DNA of 64,000 nucleotides from Pseudogymnoascus destructans (taxonomy: Eukaryota > Ascomycota > Leotiomycetes > Thelebolales > Thelebolaceae). The stretch spans positions 1,612,001 to 1,676,000 of the forward strand of contig NW_020167521.1 in NCBI RefSeq assembly GCF_001641265.1, written 5' to 3'. The notes beneath the pieces are model-generated. The model did not search any database. It was not told where the DNA came from and saw only the letters and a program-made list of their open reading frames with translations. Below are positions 58,603 through 64,000 of the stretch, in pieces; the first letter of the stretch is position 1; each line of letters starts with the position of its first letter. A program made the translations under genes and the position numbers.

Positions 58603-61600
58603 ATGAAATCAATCCCAACTGTAAGATCGGCCTTGCTCCCTTTTCCGTGAAGGTCAACGTCTAGCTGGGCGAGCACCGCAATCGCAGCTTGCCGTGGTCC
58701 AGCAGCCAGCATTGCCTTCGGCTCAGAATGCCCCCTTCAGTATGATAGCTAAAGAATACTCTGCTAACAAGTGCCTTCAACAGCTTGTCGCTTCAAGTAC
58801 AGTCGGGGTTGCTGTCACGGGCCTGGCCTTCGGTCAACCACAAACTCCCGACACATCTCGACCTTCTTCAAACAAAAGAAAGGCCACCGAATATGACGCT
58901 CAGCACAGAAGCTATTCCTCTCCACCCATACGCCCAGCGACAAGCTCCGTCATAAACACTCCGCGTCGTGGCCAATTGTCTGCTTCCTCAATCCAGCCGT
59001 CATCATACCCAAGCCACCGATACATGAACAACACATTCACAGCAAACGACTCTCCCATAAATAATACAAGGCGGATAGGTTCGCTCAGTAGATTGGGCGA
59101 GAGGATATCAACCCCTGAACAAGGAAGTGAGGACCGACTGGACTCGATTTCGTCAAAGGGGTCTTGGATGCGAAGGCTGTCCGTTATACCAAATTCACAT
59201 AATGGGAGTCCGCGGTCAAGCATAGGACCCGATTCTCCTTCGTTGTTTTCTCACGGGTCCACAGGTCCCATTTTACACAATGGAAACAGTCCGTCCCAAT
59301 TAGAGCCTAACAAGCTAGTCAAACGCTCAACTTCAATTCGAGGGACAAGTGGAAATAAGCCTTCGAGGCCGTCATCAAACCAACGCATACCAACTCTACG
59401 CCGGCCGGCCACCAGCCATCAGCGTTCTGTCACTTTACAGCAACAATACAGGGACGAAGAGTCCGGACCGGAGGTCTCTCCACTCCAGGAAGAGTTTCCC
59501 GTTACCTTAATACACGAGTTTGCGCCGACCCCACGTCGGGTATCCTGGCGACCTTATTTTACATCTCGGCGGACGAGGCTAGCAAAAGAACGCCCATCCA
59601 CAGCAATAAATGACAATAGTGCGGATGGGTTCTATTCTACCTTTAAGAGAGTAGTTACACCAGATGGCACAGCCCTTCCAACTTTAATGAAACCAGCCCT
59701 AATTGAGGATCCTGCGAGAGCCAACAAGATCAGGAACAGGGATTCGGTCATGAGTATAGATAGCGGTACGGGATCGCCGCATCCTGGAGATGACTCTGGT
59801 ATCCATGCCAGTGATTATGAGACCCATAAGCGGCCACGCCAGTCGATATCGTTAAACTTCGGTTCCCCCGCTACATGGATCAGCAAATCGAATAGCGTCC
59901 GGTTGACAAAGAGCGGCGGCCTAGGGCGAGGGGCTGCTAAGCGCAACATTTCGGCCCCTTTATTGTCAATACTTGATCGCGCTACGTCGTCCCAAGGGCC
60001 TTCTAGCCACGATATCTTCGACCCTTCCCCTTACCAACAAAAGATAGACGCTTCGCCGAAGAATTTTCAGGGGACCTTACCTCGCCCTCGTATCAGAAAT
60101 TCCTCTTCTCCGTTGCCTACAAGCTCGCGACTATCGAGCTTCAACTTAGACCTGAATGGGCCAGACCAAACTCCTAATTTAACCGCGCGACTTCGGACAC
60201 CAACTTCGTCGGCTTCTTCAGATGGCATACGAACTACCTCCTACCCCTCTTCGAGCGGCAAATTTAAAGGCCTTTCTTCCCACCCAGTTGTTCTGCACCA
60301 ACAACGCCCACCTCGACTTCCTGAGTTGAATACCTCAGACCAAGCGTCGACTCTTGTCGGCTCCGATTCGGATGCTAAGGCTTTCGCATCAGGCGAAGAT
60401 GACGAGACAGATTTCCAAAGCGACACGGCCTATGACTCCCTTAGAACAGGGGCAACTGCTAGTTTGAGAGCACGGAGTACACCTCTGGACTCTATGTTCG
60501 ACGAATCTCCACCTAGCAGTGGCGCGGGATCCAAAGCAGCCGATTTTAACGACCTGGGGGCAATGTCAGGATTCCGAAATGTAGATGACAGCATCGTGGA
60601 GGAGGATGAGGGGATGTCCACGCCAATTAGAAACAGGCGGCGGCTCAATGGCGACGTTTACAGCACACCAATAAGGCAGGACACCGATATGGATATGGAT
60701 TCTATAGTTCGCTCTTCGCCTCCAAGCTTCTGCCTGGCCACTACGGGGTTTGGTCGCATGTCCCTAGGTGATGATGATGATGATGATGACGAAGACTGGA
60801 CGAGAGATGACGACAGCGACGCGCTCAGCAACCCTCTTTCCCCGCCGTCAAACTCACTTAACTCGTTAAGAGTTAGCCATGCTCTACGCTCGGCCCTGAT
60901 GGATGTCACTGATAGCGGTTCTTCTGTGCGCAATGGCCGTCAACTTGAGAGCCGGCCTCGAAGTGTGTTTGATTGGTCTGAGCCGCTAATGCAAGAGAAG
61001 GTGGATAATATGGGGAACTCACCAAGGCCGAAGACTGTTCACGGTAAACAGGGTAACGATCGCGGCGGAAGGGCCGTTGGACGGAATCGTCCAAGCGCTT
61101 TGCATATTCGCAGCCAAAGCGTCCCAGTCATACCAGATGTTGGTGGCAACCGCGATACTAAGCTAGCACCGAAATTTGGGACGTGGGGTTTGGGAGGCAA
61201 GGGTGTAAGTGAGGATTGGGATAACGACTTTGAGTTTGATGGCATGGATATTGATGAAGGGGATGACCTGCCAACTCTCGGAAGCGGCGCGCCTATGCTA
61301 GTTCCTCCGGCAATTCGTGCAAGCCAGGCGAATGTTGTTGGACATGTTGGGCAGATTCGCGAAGTATGCCTACTGGTTGAAGACCTCAAGCGGTTGCGAG
61401 GACTAGCCCGTGAAAAGGGCCTTCTGGAAGGGCCCTCTGCGGATAAGTGGAGGGAGGCAGAAGGAATTATAGCTCTGGCAATTCCGGATGAAGAAGACGA
61501 GACTCTATCGCCACCACAGTCTCCACTAGCGGCTGTTATTTCTCGTGATGGAGGGTACCAGAATCACGAGACGACAGTTCATATCGACTCTACTCGCGAT

Positions 61601-62158
61601 TCGGGATTCCAAGACGAGGAGAATGACAAGCCAATTCGTTCCACAGGGGTTTACGGCAGCACTCGCCCGAGGCGTAAGTCGGTTTTCTCTCCTGAGGACG
61701 ACATCTTTGGGTCTTTTGAAGAAGCCCAGACTCCGAGAACAGCTCCTCGACGCCAAGCCAGCAAGGATACTTCGGATGTGGCACGTTCTGTCATGCAAAA
61801 CATCCATCAGCATAGGGCCACTTCAGACCCGATCTTCACAGCAGCGCCAAACGGAACGCCAAGTAAGATGCCATTTGACACGACGAGTCTTAAGGATCTT
61901 GTCCAGCGAGCCAATGCTTTGTCCCGCGCGCTGTCTGAGATAATTCGAAAGGCTGATGGCACGACTCAAAGTCCATATCGGAGTCCTCACCTCAACCACG
62001 ACTCGAGTCCAGCGTTTACGAGGGTCTTTACCGATCCCCTTGCTAGCCCGCCTAATATCCATCGCTCACAGAGCAGCAATGCGGTTTTGAATACAACGAT
62101 TGACTCGTCGCCTACTCGCAATCTCGGTCAACGCATGCAGATGATGACTGTTGTCTAA
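58603..62158 (+). CDS. Large Ser-rich disordered protein, possibly Byr4/Bfa1-like
   Basis: 1162 residues from exons 58603-58620 (MKSIPT) and 58688-62158, 67 bp intron with donor GTAAGAT. The frame of exon 2 has no ATG near its 5' end apart from 58742, and the short first exon supplies a natural start. Most of the protein is Ser/Pro/Arg-rich and predicted disordered by composition, with acidic patches (DDDDDDDEDWTRDDDSD near residue 700). A structured-looking region lies near 845-940: EDWDNDFEFDGMDID, then GHVGQIREVCLLVEDLKRLR and EAEGIIALAIPDEED. The D-W-D-x-D-F-x-F-D motif followed by such a helix resembles Byr4/Bfa1, part of the GTPase-activating complex that restrains septation and mitotic exit. 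This link is from memory of the motif and weak. Its C-terminus has helix SLKDLVQRANALSRALSEII. Confidence 0.75.
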
Positions 62159-63368
62159 GGCGGCTGCCTTCTCATGTGGAGTCTTCAAGATGTCGAGTAT
62201 ACTCGGCTACTTCCACCGCGGATATCGTGGTGTTTCTTCCTCAGGTTTATTGACGGTTGACATGCAATACCACAGCTCGTGTGTCAGAACCGATTCTGTC
62301 TTGGAAAATATTTCTTTTCAGGCTTCTTGTTCTCCTCGCAAGTCTGGATGGACTATACGATGGCTCTTTCTTTAATGCGGTGGGGGAAAAGATTTTTAGT
62401 TTGGGTCGGCTACGGCGGCGGCGGCGGCGGACGGCATGGTTTTCCAACATTTCACAAGGCAAGCATATGCGAAAATGACTCTTTTACGAGTGGTGGCGCA
62501 TTACTGGTATTTTTCCTTTACGGCACAAGTTTGTGTGATGCATACAATTGGGGTGGTTGGTTGGTGTTTAGGCGGAGTTCTTTGTCTTTTTTTTTGCTCT
62601 TGCGTTTTGTTCTCTGCATTTCAACAACGACGTACATTTTTATGTTTGTACGGCAAAAAGAAGGGCTCGGATAAAGGGTTTCTTTCCCAAAATGATATTT
62701 GAGAAGGCATGGATGGGATTGATGGGGGCGGGGGGGGAGCGGTACATTGCGCGCATGATGCATTGGTTCCTCATGGTTTATGGGGAGGGGGGAACTTTAG
62801 AGCAAAAGGATGGTTCACCAAGGTGTCAAAATTAATGAGCTTTTGAGTGATCTTGGAGTCCTCATTGAACTGCATTTCCGTGAATATTGAGGCGAATGGA
62901 AGAGAATGCTTATACACGTGACTCTAGATAATCAGGTACCAGGGCCCACGTCCGTCCCCGTAACTTACTGCCCAGACACTACCATTTACTTACCTGCCCA
63001 GTTCGGCATCCAATGCATCGCATCACCATGGTGCTTCGCCGAGTTCACCGTTTCGCCGAAACCTGTGGTATGTCCGTATCTCGAGAAAGCGGGGAAGCAT
63101 AAGCAAACACCCATGAAGCCAAGCTTCTGTTTTGGCTCAGATTTCCGCAGGCTAAATCAGCACGCCGGTTTCTTGGTAATATATAGAGTGTTCTGATGCA
63201 TCATTTTTTCTTGCTTGGCTGCGAGGGAGCGGCCGGAATTGAGCATAAACTCAATTCACCACTGCCGGTGCAGACGCAGGGCCCGTGATATGTGTGTGGT
63301 ATTACAGGGTTGGGGGTTTCTTATAAATAAGAAGCTTATCACCCACCCCCCTCCCCCCTTCTCCACGG
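62159..63368. other. Intergenic
   Basis: 3' flank of the large disordered gene and upstream region of the dehydrogenase relic. T-rich around 62300-62650. No gene supported. Confidence 0.5.
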
Positions 63369-64000
63369 ATGCGCTGTGTCCTTAAGCTTAACATTTTAAG
63401 ACCTATTGAATTTTTGGGACAAAATGCGCTCCTCGCCTTCCTGGCCCATATCTTGACAGCGTCTGCGCAGGATGCTTGTCGGGGGCGCTGACGCCGAGTT
63501 ATGCGCAGCCAGTTTTCGCGGATGGATGGACGGGGAGTTTGATTGCAGGGGCTGAAGAGGCTGAGGGGGATGCAGTTAGATTCGCGGGGGAATTTGTTGG
63601 TTGTGCAGCAGGGGTTGGGATTGTGCCTTTGAGGTTTACGGATGGGGGGGGGACGTGTCTTAGTTTGGTGGAGCAGAAGACGTTGGTTTCGGATAGTGTT
63701 GTGAGTATTGTGGTTATTCTTATGGAGAGATTGTAGTTGTTCAGACGGGGGTTTTGCTGGTCTTTGGTTTATTGTTTTGCTTTATATTTCTCTTTTGCTT
63801 TTTATATTTGATTTATATATGGCTTGGGACAGGGCTGATTATATTGAGCAGCTCAACCATGGAATTGGTCTCTCCGAGGATGGCAAGACCCTATATGCAT
63901 CTTCAGTCGATGCCGCCTTCTCCTGGCCATATGAGCGGAGGCAGTTACCTCGGGCACGAAGTCAACCATCGTCACTGGAATGAACAACGCCGGCCACAGC
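63369..64000 (+). pseudogene. PQQ-type sugar dehydrogenase (sorbosone/pyranose dehydrogenase-like), frameshifted, partial at window end
   Basis: Resembles secreted fungal glucose/sorbosone-type dehydrogenases with a beta-propeller (AA12-like). ATG 63369 gives an N-terminus with a hydrophobic signal-like stretch (ALLAFLAHILTASAQDAC). The mature part then reads GALTPSYAQPVFADGWTGSL in the next frame, LRGMQLDSRGNLLVVQQG in a third, and VGIVPLRFTDGGGTCLSLVE in the second again. An intron at 63701-63851 (GTGAGT...GAGCAG) leads to LNHGIGLSEDGKTLYASSVD and SWPYE, after which one more shift is needed to read TSGTKSTIVTGMNNAGH. So at least four single-base shifts break it. Some fall in G runs, the last does not. 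The gene runs off the end of the window. Confidence 0.65.

Overview
The window is nuclear DNA of a filamentous ascomycete (Pezizomycotina). Genes carry short introns, mostly about 48-65 bp, with GTAAGT-like donors and CTAAC-like branch points, and the proteins are typical of this group (fungal MED16, Sld3, an Ssk2-type MAPKKK, a beta-tubulin with five introns in its first 54 codons). The style is compatible with Leotiomycetes, but the species cannot be fixed from sequence alone. No tRNA, rRNA, CRISPR array or intact transposon was seen.

Layout. 0-11 kb: an HST3/HST4-type sirtuin (minus) divergent from MED16 (plus, 9 exons), then a single-pass membrane protein and a small Apq12-like membrane protein. 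11.5-14 kb: a decayed stretch with two frameshifted reading frames and degenerate 65-70 bp repeats. 14-26 kb: DIS3 (minus), a 4.5 kb gene-poor stretch with an ankyrin relic, the RSC7/Npl6-type remodeler subunit (plus) and DPB4 (minus). 26-34.3 kb: SLD3 (minus) and the osmosensing MAPKKK SSK2 (plus). 34.3-41.1 kb: a 6.8 kb gene-free region packed with unrelated minisatellites and two perfect hairpins, lying upstream of a homeobox regulator (41.1-43.2 kb). 43.9-54.9 kb: a dense housekeeping block of P5C dehydrogenase, a HAD sugar-phosphatase, NUG1 GTPase, beta-tubulin and GCN20-type ABC-F ATPase. 54.9-58.6 kb: gene-poor, with one degraded multi-exon locus. 58.6-62.2 kb: a large disordered protein with a possible Byr4/Bfa1-like C-terminus. 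63.4-64 kb: a frameshifted PQQ-type sugar dehydrogenase relic running off the end.

Themes. Several genes serve genome duplication and chromatin (DPB4, SLD3, the sirtuin, the RSC subunit, Mediator), RNA processing and translation (DIS3, NUG1, GCN20), and stress or metabolism (SSK2, PUT2, HAD phosphatase). No biosynthetic cluster or obvious new defence system is present. The best leads are a 28-codon upstream ORF whose stop overlaps the SSK2 start codon, the paired perfect hairpins inside a minisatellite-rich promoter region, an apparent frameshift in the acidic tail of DPB4, and several accessory loci broken by single-base indels while long core genes stay intact.
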